Assembly: GCA_021234155.1 (NCBI GenBank)
Contig: JAJEKV010000041.1
Coordinates: 8,070,917 to 8,134,916, forward strand
Direction of reading: 5' to 3'
Length of the DNA: 64,000 nucleotides
Source of the DNA: Isoetes taiwanensis
Lineage: Eukaryota > Streptophyta > Lycopodiopsida > Isoetales > Isoetaceae
Below are positions 40,908 through 52,794 of the stretch, piece after piece (position 1 is the first letter of the stretch; every line of letters starts with the position of its first letter). The notes below the pieces were generated by a model, which saw only the letters and a program-made list of their open reading frames with translations, was not told the origin of the DNA and did not search any database. The position numbers and the translations under genes are program-made.

Positions 40908-41645
40908 GCATAAGATTACCTTGCGTGCCTCATCATGCACCGTATGGTATCTAAATCATATGCAAAAGCTAAAGATTGCCTTGCGTGCCTCATCATGCAC
41001 TGTATAGTATCTGGATCATTTGCCTTGCTTGTTTGTCTTGTTCTTGCTTCTACAAGGTTTATATTTCATATGTGCAAGTTTCCAAAGTGGTTTGTCTGGA
41101 TTTCACATCCTTAAAGCAGCGTGTAGTGTTGGATCATTGTGAAAGCTTTTTTCTTGTTTGCCTCACCAAAAGCATAAGATTACCTTGAGTGCCTCATCAT
41201 GCACCGTATGGTATCTAAATCATATGCAAAAGCTAAAGATTGCCTTGCGTGGTGGTAAGACGTTAAACTGCCATACCCAAGGTCACGGGTTCAACGCCTC
41301 GTTGTGAAAGTGGCCATGCAATGTAAAGTTGGTGGGGGAAGGACCCACTTCAGCAATGTAAAGTGGTGGGGGCAGGACCCATCTGGTGTGTTGTAAAGTG
41401 TCACATGTCCGATAGGACGCTACCTTGTGGCGTGACATTAAAATCTCTTCTTCTTCTTCTTCATCATGCACCGTATAGTATCTGGATCATTTGCCTTGCT
41501 TGTTTGTCTTGTTCTTGCTTCTACAAGGTTTATATTTCATATGTGCAAGTTTTTTGTTTCTAGTTCCAGTTCCAAAGTGGTTTGTCTGGATTTCACATCC
41601 TTAAAGCAGCGTGTAGTGTTGGATCATCGCAAAAGTTTTTTCACA
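40908..41645 (+). repeat. Duplicated segment split by a SINE-like insert
   Basis: CATAAGATTACCTTG through TGGATCATTGTGAAAGC (about 40908-41142) recurs at about 41170-41247 and 41458-41640. The second copy is interrupted at 41248-41463. Both contain CACCGTATGGTATCTAAATC and GTGTAGTGTTGGATCAT. Confidence 0.85.
41248..41463 (+). mobile_element. tRNA-derived SINE candidate
   Basis: About 215 bp with TGGTGGTAAGACG as a possible RNA polymerase III A box and GGGTTCAACGCC (41287-41298) as a good B box about 40 bases later. The body has a short internal repeat (GCAATGTAAAG-TGGTGGGGG-AGGACCCA) and the end is AAAATC(TTC)n. It interrupts one copy of a local duplication, which shows it is an insertion. 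A clean target duplication is not visible. Confidence 0.6.
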
Positions 41646-41783
41646 CTCTGTTTGTCTTGTTCTTAGCCTTTATAAGGTTTTCTTTCCAGGTGCGGAAGTT
41701 TCTTCGCTTGAATGTGCTAGGGCCTCGGTCAAGTTATGCTTCTTTTCTTGTCGGTTGATGCATGGGGGTTTGTTTATGTTCGA

Positions 41784-42330
41784 GGTCTTAAAAAGGATGA
41801 ATTACGAGGTCTTAAGAGGATGTTAAAGGGATGATTACGAGGTCTTAAAACGGATGGTTACAATAGTTTCTATGTTGAGATTGGTCCGTCTAGTCCTTAC
41901 CTCATCTTTCCCTGTTTTGACGCCATGCATAGGTCAATTGTGCCACTTTTTTATAACATTAAACCTTTTGTTATAAACATTATAATAAGGGACCCTTGTG
42001 CATAATATTATTACACATTAATAACCACAAGTCTTGGTGCATAGCATTCATAACAAAGGGTCCTGGTGCATAGGTTGGTTTTGCCTAGGTTGGGTTTGGT
42101 CCGTCTCATCGAGGCCTCCTCTTTCCCTTGTTGTTTTGTTGCCCATGGTGCCCTTTTATTTTATTTTATTTTATTTTTGTTATCAACGTTAAACCTTCTT
42201 TGTTATAAACATTATAATCAGGGGTCCTTGTGCATAATATTATTAAATATTAATAACAAGAAGGCCTCGTGCATATTATTAGCCATTGCTAACACAAAGG
42301 TCTTGGTGCATAGGTTGGTATGCGCTTTCT
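41784..42330 (+). repeat. Local repeats inside the 7.9-kb insertion
   Basis: CGAGGTCTTAAAA/GA-GGATG units recur three times at about 41780-41860. TTTGTTATAAACATTATAAT-AGGG with CCTTGTGCATAATATTATTA and a GTCTTGGTGCATAG end is present at about 41960-42085 and 42195-42325. Confidence 0.8.
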
Positions 42331-44139
42331 TTGTTCTTTCTTTCAGCCTTTTGGGTTGGTCGGTTTACGGTGTCCATCCTCACTGTCTCTATTTTTCCGT
42401 ATCTAGATTAACCATCTTACGTGTCAAATCGTTTTTTGGCTTTCTTACTTGCGTGTATTTGTAGGTGTATAAATTATGGGTTATTGCTCATTTTTGCAGA
42501 GTCGTCTGGTTCTTTTCTTGGGTCGGTTTGCATTTAGCTTTGTATAATTATCGTGGTGGTATGTTTCCTTGGGTGGCCTATCTATCTTCTTGTCGCCTAT
42601 CTTATTTCTTGTTTACCTTCATTTAAAAATTGACTAGTCCTTCTAGTTTTTTAGTGGTGATTGGCGTGTTTGATTTCGTAGGTTCGTCCTAGTGATGGTT
42701 TCTCTCTTTGGTGGTCTATTTTATGTCCTTTTGCTCTCTCTTTCGTATTTGAAGGTTTAAAACCCCGTCTTGTTTTGTAAGTTATGTAGTGGGTAAAAGT
42801 AGGGTTGTTAGATGTTGGTTTTATCAGGTTCCCTTGGGCCAGTTGCTGTTTAGATTAGTATATTTGTCAGAGGATGGTTTTTTCCTTTGGTGGACTAACC
42901 ATGTATGGTTCCCTCTTTTTTGCAAATGTTACGTTTACAGCCTTCGTTGGTTTTAGTTGCAGGGTTCTTGGTGTGGGAAAGCTTCGAGCTATGGTTCGGT
43001 TGGGGATGGCATCTCGAGTAGATGCGGATAAGAATCATTTTTTGACTTGGCAACTAGAGGGGTCAATGTCGGACTGGCTTCTTGATAGTTTTCCTCGTCT
43101 TGTCATTATTAAGGGGTGGTGCCGTCTCTAGTCGACTTTGATGGGGATCGTTGTCAAATCTATGTCCACAGAGGTCAACAAGGAACTAACTACTTTGTAT
43201 GTGGTTTTTTTTTACGCCAAGCCAGGTTTGCATTTAGTTGCTTCATTGCATTTTGGGCAATTCCTCATTATATCCTGTATTTAATCAACACATGCCGGTT
43301 GCCCCCTTTTCTTGACATTTTGGCACTTGACCTTCGGACTTTAGCACGAGTTGTCGGGCGAGTCAGGTATTTTCAGTATCTTGAATACAACCTTCTCCAT
43401 TTGGATATTCTAGCATTTTTCTACGCATGAACTTTTCCTTAGCTGCATTCGTCATGAGCTGGTGATTCATGTTAGTTCTGCCATGTTGCTTTTGGTTATT
43501 CTCGACACTTTCTAATCTCGTAGACATGGTGTGGTCCATAACGTCTCTATTTTCTACCACCCCTAGTCCTTTTTGTTGCGCTTTGGTTCCATACTTAGAT
43601 GTGGTCCTTTTTTGCTTAGGATCTCATGTTTCCCGTCGTTGGTCTATTGGTACCATTTGTGGCGGTCGCTTACATTTTTGGTCATTTTGCAGGAATTTTA
43701 CAATTGGTGGTGTTTGCTAGAATCATTTGGCTCATTTATATATGGCTTTTGCCAGTGCCATATCTCAGTTGGCATTTTGTGTGGGTTGAGCTCTTGCATT
43801 CTTGCGGCATTGGTGCTTGTGACATTTAGTTGCAAATCTTCTTTTATATTCCTTTTATGTGGCGAGTTCCATGTCCTTGTGTTGACCACCTAAACATGTG
43901 CCCCTTCGATTCTTTTTCATTGGCTTCTTTCCACTGCCTTTACTCGTTCCCTTTACTACACGACGTCCATTATCCCCTTTTTTTGTCGACTGTTGTTCCA
44001 TTTGTCTCGTTGAGTCTTATGGTGTCCCTTGAGTCCTAGCTCTTGCAGTCCGGATTGTGCTTGAGTTGCTTCCATACATCTTTACGCTGCTCTGCTTGTC
44101 CGAGTTGTCCTGAGTTGTCCCATCCATCTGATTGCTCGT

Positions 44140-46200
44140 AGCATTCTTGTCTCATGATTTCTCAGCAGTAGTTTGTTCACTTGCGGATGCAGGATTTGTT
44201 CCTCTCACTCGTGCTTCTTCCCTGGTCTTTTCAGTGGTTGTTTGTTCAATTGCCCAATTTATTTCCCTCGCCTTTCCATTTCACAGCGGTTTTTCTAGTG
44301 CCTATTTCTTTATCCCATTCCTCTATCCATTTCATTTGTTTTGCTTCCTTTTTGCTCTAGGATTCTTGAGCTTTGTTTCTAGATGTCTGTATAGGTAGAT
44401 AGGTGCATGCTTGTTTCTCTTATATTCTCAATTGTTCTTTTGGATGCCCTTATGAGGGCCTATACTCTTCTCTTTTATCATTGATTCTTAGTTTCTCGTG
44501 AATGCCTTCGAGGGCTTTATTTGCATTGGTGGCCTTAGCTCCTTTATCCCAATTTGCTCTGTTCCTCTATTCCTGATCCCTTATTCCATCCATTTCATTA
44601 TAATCTCGCATTCCTTTCCTTTTTCATTTTGCATTTTGTCCCTTTCCTCTTTGTTTGGTTCATTTTATCTCTTGAAACGTCTTTGCTCTTCTAGTGTCTT
44701 GACTTCCTCCTTTGCCCGCCTCTTGACTCATCATAGTGCTTTTTGCCCTGGTAGTGTCCATTCATTATGTTGTTTTACTATGTTGACCCCAGTTATTTCA
44801 TCCACCTTGCTTGGCCTTTTTTATTCTTGTTGGTCTCAGTGACCGGTTTGCCCTCGTCAACCAAATTTGCAAGTTGTCCACCGAGTTGTTCTCTTAACTA
44901 TGCTTCTTCCGACGATGTCATATAGCACCCATCTTTCCCCATCTTTCTCTCGCCATCATGGGTTCTTTGGTCCATCTAGATTGTTCTTGAGTCTCAAGAT
45001 CCCTATCGTTGTTTCTACGTTGAAGATTCGCTTGGATCGGTTATGCATGTGGGTATACATTCATGAATTTTAGTCCTTGCTATTTCTTGTTGTTGCTCTA
45101 TTTGTTCTTTTACTCCAATCTTCTCATATGTTCTCAGTGGTTCTCATGGATGCCCTTATGAGGGCCTATACTCGCTCTTTGTCATGGATTCTTTGTGTCT
45201 CATTAGTGCCTTTGCGGGCCTTTAGTTATTTCCATTTTGTGTCCTCGGCCATTTTGTCTCGTTTGCTTTGTTTCTCTATTCTCGATCCCTCTTTCTATCC
45301 ATTTCATTCTAGTCTCCTGTTTGTCTTTTTTCACCCTATGTTTGTTCCTTTCCTCTTGTTTCCATTTTATCCCTTGAGATGCATCTTTGCTCTGTTGTTG
45401 TCTTGATTCCCTCCTTTGTCTGCCCCTTGATTTGACGTAGTTCTTCTTGCCTTGTTGGTCCAGTCGTCATGCCTTTTCTATGTTGACTTCTTACAAACTA
45501 AAGTTGTTTGATGTTCCCTTTTTCCCGCGACATTCTCCCTTTTGGCCTGCATTTTAAATTTCCAAATGCGGTTGCATCTTCGCATGTTGTAGTGGTTCTT
45601 GTGGTCCGTTGTCTTGCATTCTTAAGTGGTATTTGTTCTTGTTTCGGGTTGCACTCAGTTTTCTTCACCCATTCTTTTTCTTGGCCTTGATCCCATCCTC
45701 GCTGACTATGTGACATCGTCTACCAGTGTTCTCAATTGCATAGTTGTTCTGTCACTTTATGAAACCTTTTTGTTCTTGTGTCTCGGGGTCCCGATCGTCT
45801 TGCTCCCGTAGGTTATGTTGTTTCTATTTTTTGAAAGTTTGTTTGTTCTAGTTATGCATGTAGCGTATATATTTAGGTTTTAGTCCTTGTTTGTTGTAGT
45901 GTTTTGTCATTATAGTATTCACTGTGGTTCTCTGCTGGTACGTTGTTTCTTGAATTTTAGTTCCAGATGCTCTTTGTTGGCTTGTTGACTATGTCCATTC
46001 TTGATATCTTCTCTTTTTATGCATTCCACGGCGCATAGTTTTTGGTCTTTCTTTATGGGTTTTGCATTATCTTCATGAAAGTTCGCTTGAGTCTGTTCTG
46101 CATGAATAATATAAGTTAGGTATGTTTGTTCTTACTTCCGTAGCGTCTTGTCGTTAGGTTTTTTCTGTAGTTTGTTGGTACGTTGGTTCTACAATTTGAT
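44140..46200 (+). repeat. Diverged tandem array, period about 700 bp
   Basis: GGATGCCCTTATGAGGGCCTATACTC occurs at about 44443 and 45148, followed in both by TTCTC/CATTAGTGCCTTTGCGGGC-like sequence and by TCTATTC-TGATCCCT and ATCCATTTCATT. A third, weaker round is seen in GTTTGTTCTAGTTATGCATGT with TTTTAGTCCTTG (45850-45890) against 45040-45080 and 46100-46150. The copies are far more diverged than the array units, so the repeat is older than the insertion. Confidence 0.65.
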
Positions 46201-48248
46201 TTCATGTGCTTTGATGGTGGCCATTGATCTTGGTTGTGTTCGATTTTCATGCTTTCTTTGCCTTATGCGGTCCGGTTGTCTTAGGGTTTCTTGCGCCCCT
46301 TCCCCTCTATTTGCAGTGGCATCCCACCTCATCTCATGATTATTACACTTTCCTAGCAGTATGCCTTACAATCTCTCGGGGTCTCTATGTATGATGGGGT
46401 TTGAGGGAGGTTCCTCTTTGTGTTGGATGTTGATATTTGTGCATAAGGACCTTTCCCTAGAATGTTGAATATTTGACATATATAAATTACAGGTTTAAAC
46501 TTCACAGTAGGCCTGATGTTATGTCATGATTTCTGCTCATGCATGTGAAGTAACATAACCTTCATCCATTAAGCCTGCATGGCAGCCTGCAGACAAAATA
46601 TTTATAGAAGTAACTCTCCCAAGCTTGAGAACTTACAGGTTCAATTGATGGAATAATGTTAGACTTTCAGAACTACAACCATGCTGAAATATGCACCAAA
46701 TATGGTGTTTCATGCTAGCAGATTAGAAGAATATTAATGATGTTAAATATAAGTATTGTCTGCTCAATTCTTCCACATGTATTATACATGCATTTGCTAC
46801 ATACTCAACCCTCTAGCCATGATATCTGCATGGGATTTCCTAAGGCATGGCAGCACATGAAGAGAGAATATTAACAGATAAAGGATAATCCACTTCCCTT
46901 CAGCTAGATCTCCCTTTATCTTACATGCATTAAGGATGCCTACAAGAGCAAAGTTAAGTAATAATGGTAGTTACGCATGATATAATTTTAAACAATATGT
47001 TTTGTGGAGAAATGTGATTACAATGCTTGGATATCTAAAGGTGCTTCTTGTTTTCTTTAACTAATGATGGTTAGTCTTTTATTTAGAGAGGATCAAATGT
47101 TGGTCATACAATCTACAATGACGGGGATAAGAAATTTTCCCTTCATCTTGTGCCCTAGGATTCTGCATGAAGATACCATTTGCATAACTGGAAATGGTGT
47201 AGTTATCTATCTACCTAGTTTGTTGAATGAGATAGATGGCCTTCAATTGTCAATTGTACAGGAAGGATACTTGTTTCAGACCGGACACATCTATTATTTA
47301 GTTTCTATCAATCTGTTGATGGATTACGGGAAGCAGAGCTTATTGAATCCATGATAGGTACAACCAAGCGTGGCAATGGCCCATGCTATGCAAGTATGGT
47401 CATCCGCAATGGTATTCGTGTAGGTGATCTTCGTCACATGGATACATTTGTTGATAAGTTGGATATATTATCACAAGATGCAGTAAACCATTTCAAGGAT
47501 TTTATTTATGATAAAAATATCTTAAATTTGGAGTTTGAATTGTATAAATGGTTAGTAGAATGCCTAGAACTATATATCACTGATATGGTGGATTATGCTC
47601 AGCCATATCATAGTAAAAAGAAGATATTAGTTGAGGGTGGTCAAGCAACCATGTTGGATGTGGACTTTGGAACATACCCTTTTGTAACATCTTCAAATCC
47701 ATCTGCTGGCGGGCTTTGCACTGGGGTTGGCATTGCGCTCTCAATCACCTTCGTGATATTATTGGAGTGGTAAGCAAATGTTCCAAATGTATCTTGGTAA
47801 TTCAGATGTCAATAGGTTCTGTGTCCTTGCAGGCAAAAGCTTACACAACAAGGGTTGCAGCCGGCCCTTATCCTATTGAGTTGTTTGAGAATGCTACAGA
47901 GGAACTTTGTGCTGCAAGTTATGAATATGGAACAACTACTGGGTTGCCACGACTTTGTGGCTGGTTAGACATGGTTGCATTGAAGTATTCTTGTGAAATC
48001 AATGGCTTCATATCATTCAATTTTACAAAGCTTGATGTTCTTTCATATCTTCCTAAGTTGAAACTAGGTATTGCATATGGGGACCACTCTGGAAAAAAAA
48101 TTCTTCCTTTCCGCCAGACCTTGAGGTTCTTGAAAGTGAAGATATGTGTTTCTTGATCTAAATAAAACGTCGCATGGTGTAGATAATGCTCTGGCCCTCG
48201 GGTGTTACTTCAAAAAAGAATTTTGGGCCATCAAAATGGCTCGTGCGC

Positions 48249-48446
48249 GTAACACCCTTAACACACTGCCTCGAGAGTTTTGGGCCATCCGATTATCACC
48301 ATCAAAATCGATCTGGATCCGTCCATTTGATAACACCCTAGGGTGTTATGGAGTAGCAGTGTGTTATAGGTCCAATAACACACTGATCAAGATTGATCTG
48401 AACCGTTGGATCACTATAAACTTGAGGGGCAGTGTGTTAAGGTGTG
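48249..48446. mobile_element. MITE-like foldback, unit 2
   Basis: Copy of the element at 33877-34076 with the same terminal inverted repeats (AACACCCTTAACACACTGCC at the left) and the same perfect palindrome at 48330-48349. Its presence in both units places the insertion before duplication. Confidence 0.7.
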
Positions 48447-48668
48447 CTAGAGTTAGATTTTAGTTCAATTTCCCTTCTCTAAAATCATTTGTGATTATAG
48501 ATAACCTTATGAAGCGGAAATACATGAACACTCACGGTTTTAATACATGTCAATTAATGCTTTAGTAGGTTAAGTATGAAATTCTACATGGTGGGAGGTC
48601 CGACAGAAGCAAAGTGAGAAAATTTAACGACATGTCTTTAGCTGAGCAGACATATGTAAGAAGGATAG

Positions 48669-49166
48669 AAGAGTTAGGGTTAAGTTAAGTTAAATTATGA
48701 TTTTTAACAGAATTTATATTCGCACTACTAGTTAAGTTAGCAGATAGTTAAGAAATTTAGTTAAGAATTTAGTTAACTTTTTTTAACCAAAAACACTAAC
48801 TAAACTTGTCTTCGCACCTTGTTCGATTCAGTTAGCAAAATTAACTAAAAGTTAACTAAATTAGAAATTAGCACTAAAAGTTAAATCATCCCATAGAGGT
48901 CACTTTAAGTTTAGTTAATTGTGCTTATAATTTTTTATCCTCTTGGCTAACTTAACTAGACGTGTTCGAAAGCATTTAATTAACTAGTTAAGTTATTTTT
49001 TTAACCAAAGTTTTTAACTAAGTGAGTGCGAAATGGTATTCCATTAAGTTAGCCTAACCTACTTTTTTAACTAGCTTTGGTGTGAAGGCAATCATCCAGT
49101 TAGTGTTAACTTAACTTGACGATAAAAATAACTTAACTAAACTTAACTATGGGTGCGAATAGACCC
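48669..49166. mobile_element. GTTAACTAA-rich foldback element, unit 2
   Basis: Second copy of 34300-34790, with small indels including an extra AAGAATTTAGTT at about 48762 and an extra GTTA near 48878. Confidence 0.6.
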
Positions 49167-49629
49167 TTACTTGGTGTGCCAATTAGATTCATTGGGCCCT
49201 AGTCGTGATGCTCTTATTACAAAGGATCCATAAGTTATTTTTTGTTTGAAAAAGAAGATACCTGCTTGGTCAGGATGCTCTTATCCCAAAGGATTCCATA
49301 AGTTATCTTCTATTGAGAAAGAAGATATCTACCATTTTTTTTGCAGTAAAGTAAATGCAGAACATATATTCTTTCCTTATTTCTACTGGCAAAAGCCGAA
49401 AAAAATCGCTGCAAATTTAGTTATCGGACAATGGAAGTAAGTAAAGACCAGACAAGACAATGTAGTCATGCAAACAACAGACAGCTCCCCACAGATAGCA
49501 GGCAGCCAGGATGCCAGACATTGCCCGCTGCTCAGGGAACAATAAGAATAGAGGTATAGGGGACACAATGTGGTGCTCCATGGCCTCCTTGAAGAAGCAG
49601 AAGAAAACCTCATTGGGTGACCTTGGACA

Positions 49630-50110
49630 TTGTTCCTCTCCCACAAAGAGTTTCACGCTCCCCTACACATCGCCAGAGCTACTCATCATGGGATTCAATG
49701 CTATGATCGCCCATACATTGTCAAATTCACAGTTGAGAATGAACTGATGAGAGATGCTATATTGCGTCAGGGTGGAAATCTGAAGGGTCACTGTATATTG
49801 ATCATGAACTCACCTTACTGCAACAAGAACCCCGTAGAAAATTGCTAGCGTGCATTTGGAATATCTGTTGCACCAATGGAGTTGCCATACTGGTCTAGGA
49901 CAGTACGAATATTCAAATTGCCTAATGCTGAGGTGGCAGATGTGATATACAAAGCTGCTTGGGGTGCTGCTCTTGAGTCAATTCTTTGAATGGTGCTTAG
50001 GCGGATTAATCGTTGTTGCTGCTTTCTGCTAATGCAACCACGCCCCTGGCCGTGGCTATCTTGCTCTTGCTTCGCCCGGTTACGCATTACTCGCCACGGT
50101 TTCATTATAT
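49630..50110 (+). pseudogene. Unassigned decayed coding-like stretch, unit 2
   Basis: Copy of 35220-35722 in which 72 codons remain open (49630-49848) with YIVKFTVENELMRDAILRQG. An extra 70-base segment at about 49560-49645 (GGACACAATGTGGTGCTCCA onward) is not in unit 1. The end of the stretch is heavily scrambled relative to unit 1. Confidence 0.3.
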
Positions 50111-50307
50111 ATGGATATGGACTTCTTGTAAGTCTATATATATCTCAAATGCTCATAAATGTGTAGAATAGAGGGTATATGGTACAACATAAATAGATAT
50201 AATAACATAAGATGTGAGACAAACGTCTAAATTTAATTCATTAGATATCGTTTACAAACATATGGAGCATATAACTATGACTAAATGTACAATAATGCAT
50301 CCTGAAA

Positions 50308-50382
50308 TTGGGCGGGTGCCCAATTTGGAGTTATTTTGGGCATATTTGGTGGGCTCATAATGTGTCACAAAATATGCCCCCC
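50308..50382. repeat. Start of array unit 3, left of the Gypsy insertion
   Basis: TTGGGCGGGTGCCC through CACAAAATATGCCCCCC matches the starts of units 1 and 2. It stops at the C tract where the Gypsy element is inserted. Confidence 0.93.
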
Positions 50383-51947
50383 GGTGGCGTCCCCTATTCG
50401 GTATCACGGTGCACTCACCGTATACAAACGGGAGTTCTTCCCCACACCAGCTCCATGCCGTCTGGGGGCCCTCCACATATCTTTGCACGCACGTGAACGA
50501 GTCCCAGTGGGGAAGAGTGAAGGTGTCATTCTACCCCGTCTCCCTCAGGGCCTACCTAGCTGCGGAAGCGTAAACATACATGTCAGTAGCACATACATCA
50601 CATCCTGTGACCATCTCGAAGGATGGTCCTCCTCATATCTGCATAGACAAGGATCAGGACATCACATAGGGGATCCTACCCAAGGTTCGGGACTCAAAGG
50701 ATGATCGGCGGCTTGGGTCTCGAGAGTGAGTTCGCTGGCGCAAATTCATGGCAATGGAGTTGGCTGGCATAAGAACATGGCATAGGGTTGTCCACTCCAT
50801 CCGCCCCTCCCTCGTGCACACTGCGAGTAGGCTGAAAAAGTGTCGGGACAGAGCCTTAGCCACGGGATGCATAGCCGAAGGGGCTATTCCTGGGTCTCAT
50901 CCTCCCAGTTCCGAAGGGGCAGGTAGGGATCACTCCCTCCAGAGGTCTACATGCTAACTCAAGGTGACTAGAGGGCCACTGCCCGTATTCGAGTGAACCC
51001 ACTGGAAAGTGTACACCACTTCACGGGTGTCGAGCCCATGCCTTACCCCACTTTCGGTGGTAAGCCATTAGACCTAGTCACAATGATCCCGGTGAGGGCT
51101 TTACACACCGGGGGATCGTTCAAGTGCTAGGACATGAACCTCCTTCTTAGCCCGGTCGCCCCTTCACCCACAACCCGGGTGTGGCTCTTGTACACAGGCC
51201 GAATCTACAGTGTGCTAGAGAGGCTACGCTAGGAGCATCAACTACAAGCTTTAGGGCCTCTACCCCCCTTCCCAATACAAGGAGTTCACAGAAATACATC
51301 ATCCAATTACATCACAGAAGAACTCAAGAACTAGATCTAATCATAGAGTTAGGTTCTTTAGTTAGTGTCCGAAGCTCTAAGATGTAGATAGCTACTATGG
51401 GCAATTTAATAGTCTAAACCTACTGATTCTATGACTAGAAGGCGGTTTAAGCTATTAAATTGACCAAATCTGATCCTTGAGTAGCTCCTCGACTGAGTTC
51501 AACCATCCTGGCCGAGTTGATCGAATTGGGAACCGATGGCGCAATTCGCCGGGCAAATGTCGGGGGGCGGTTTTGGCTCCTGGGGCAGCCAAAACTGAGC
51601 TCTAAAACCCTAAGGACGAAAAACTAGCAAGCTAGGGTTTTCCTACCCTAAATAGACATGGGGTTTAGGCTAGGGTTTTCAATTACCCAATTTGGCATGT
51701 GGGATAATTGGAAAGACCCCACTTGCCTTTAATGGCTAGGTGGCAAAATATGCCAACATGGAAAGGTGTGCCCTCATTAATGTGCACATGTGCACATTAA
51801 TAATATATGAACACTCCTAGCAAGTTGCCCCTAGGGCTACTTACCTGGCTATCCGTTGGCGTACCGTCGTCGGAGTCGGTGGCGCGGCGTGTGAGGCGAA
51901 AGAAGCAAGATCGTCTTGGGACCGATATCTTTGTCTGGAACGCCACA
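50383..51947 (-). repeat. Gypsy 3' LTR
   Basis: 1565 bp, from TGTGGCGTTCC to GGGGACGCCACC on the - strand. It aligns along its whole length with 61979-63537 (for example TCGAAGGATGGTCCTCCTCA, CTAGGGTTTTCAATTACCC, GTGCACATGTGCACATTAAT). Differences cluster in GC-rich parts. Confidence 0.95.
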
Positions 51948-51961
51948 TTCTCCCCACCTTG

Positions 51962-52794
51962 AAATGATCTTTGTCCGCGGCATCGTGGGTCTCCCCACCT
52001 TGGGATCTTCCTAACCTGCAACCTGCAATCAACGTGATGCCTACAATATAATATTTATACATTTATCACGATTACCCTAAGGTAATTACTTTTAGAACAT
52101 TATTACGTCATTATATTATGGAATACTTATCAATTCATAACACCATTAACAAGTTATTCACTATCTTAAGTTAGACAAAATTTCAACATTTCATATCTAT
52201 AATTATTGTCCAGAGGTACTCTTCATTCCTTGCAACACATTCTAACAAAACTTGTGTTGCAAGTCTTCGTCTTCGACCTCCTTGCCTCCGGGGGCTCTCT
52301 CGGCTGCCAGGTCGACACTCACGTTAGTACCGTTTTAATTATTTAATAAATTTTGGTTATATGGTGACCAACCCACCTATCTACATGAATGCATGGCTAA
52401 TCTCTACAGAGGAAGAGGATGAATCTTCCATAATGGCCGTGGAGGCGGCCTATATGCCTATATGCGCTCATGCCTACACCTCTAGTTGCCGGTGTGGAGG
52501 ATATCCTTTCGGCGTGGGGGCGTGAAGGATGGATTCCTCCTATCAAAGCATATATGGGGCTAAAGGTGCTTTCCCTATCAATGCATTCCTTAATGACCTC
52601 TTTTCTCTCGAGGTCGTCTCTTTCCGTGGGGACCCAGTAGACTTTCTAATCTACCTTCCACTTTCGCCCAAAGCGGAAACGCGGTCATGCCCTACATTGA
52701 CATTACACCCGCCCTAGAGATCACCGTAGTGGTCTCATCATCGGTAACAACGCATGCGACCCATACCAAGCATAGGTTGCATGCGTAGATTAAT
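51962..52794 (-). other. Gypsy 3' untranslated region
   Basis: Sequence between the chromodomain end and the purine tract. No coding content recognised; it includes a palindromic-looking ATATGCCTATATGC stretch near 52450. Confidence 0.5.

Larger units (their letters stand above)
38544..46459 (+). mobile_element. Unrecognised 7.9-kb pyrimidine-rich insertion, TSD GAATG
   Basis: The uninterrupted site exists in unit 1 (32071-32087), so the limits are exact: insertion 38544-46459 with GAATG at 38539-38543 and 46460-46464. It starts with a hairpin (GGTTCTCTTC-TTATATA-GAAGAGAACC). CATTCTGGGGAAAGGGAC at 38577 is largely complementary to the right end AGGACCTTTCCCTAGAATG. Throughout, the + strand is rich in T and C with long TTTTG/TCTTTC runs, and no frame on either strand shows a known domain. 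No LTRs, PBS, RT or transposase were found. It contains a SINE-like element, a (TC)n run and several diverged internal duplications. It may be a large non-autonomous element or a transposed non-coding locus. Confidence 0.7.
47087..49232 (+). pseudogene. PURA: Adenylosuccinate synthetase pseudogene, unit 2
   Basis: Second copy: exon 47087-47769, intron 47770-47832, exon 47833-about 48160, C-terminal remnant about 49168-49232. It shares with unit 1 the 2-base loss after ALHLVP, the break before GRILVSD, the shift after GVGIAL and the C-terminal 5-base loss, so these predate duplication. It retains [20 protein letters not shown], deleted in unit 1, giving 140 open codons at 47351-47773 with [11 protein letters not shown] and [25 protein letters not shown] has changed to PSRDA. 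Not functional. Confidence 0.92.
35864..50307. repeat. Tandem array unit 2, split by a 7.9-kb insertion
   Basis: Second copy of the unit. Sequence matches unit 1 from 35864 to 38543, is interrupted at 38544-46459, and resumes at 46460 through to 50307. The interval 36420-36970 has no counterpart in unit 1 and no recognised content. At 49970-50100 the match to unit 1 becomes ragged, with many clustered changes in a GC-rich CTG-repeat stretch, while both flanks match well. Confidence 0.95.

Noticed and set aside
41248-41330. A functional tRNA gene
   Set aside because: The B box is good but the acceptor and anticodon arms do not pair; better explained as a SINE head.
38546-46339. Dozens of short hydrophobic-looking open frames in the 7.9-kb insertion
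   Set aside because: They are translations of pyrimidine-rich DNA (runs of Phe, Leu, Ser, Cys), overlap in several frames, have no domain and no conserved start.
38544-46459. Helitron as the identity of the 7.9-kb insertion
   Set aside because: The left-end hairpin is suggestive, but there is no TC start or CTRR end on either strand, the flanks show a 5-base repeat instead of an A-T insertion point, and no Rep/helicase is present.
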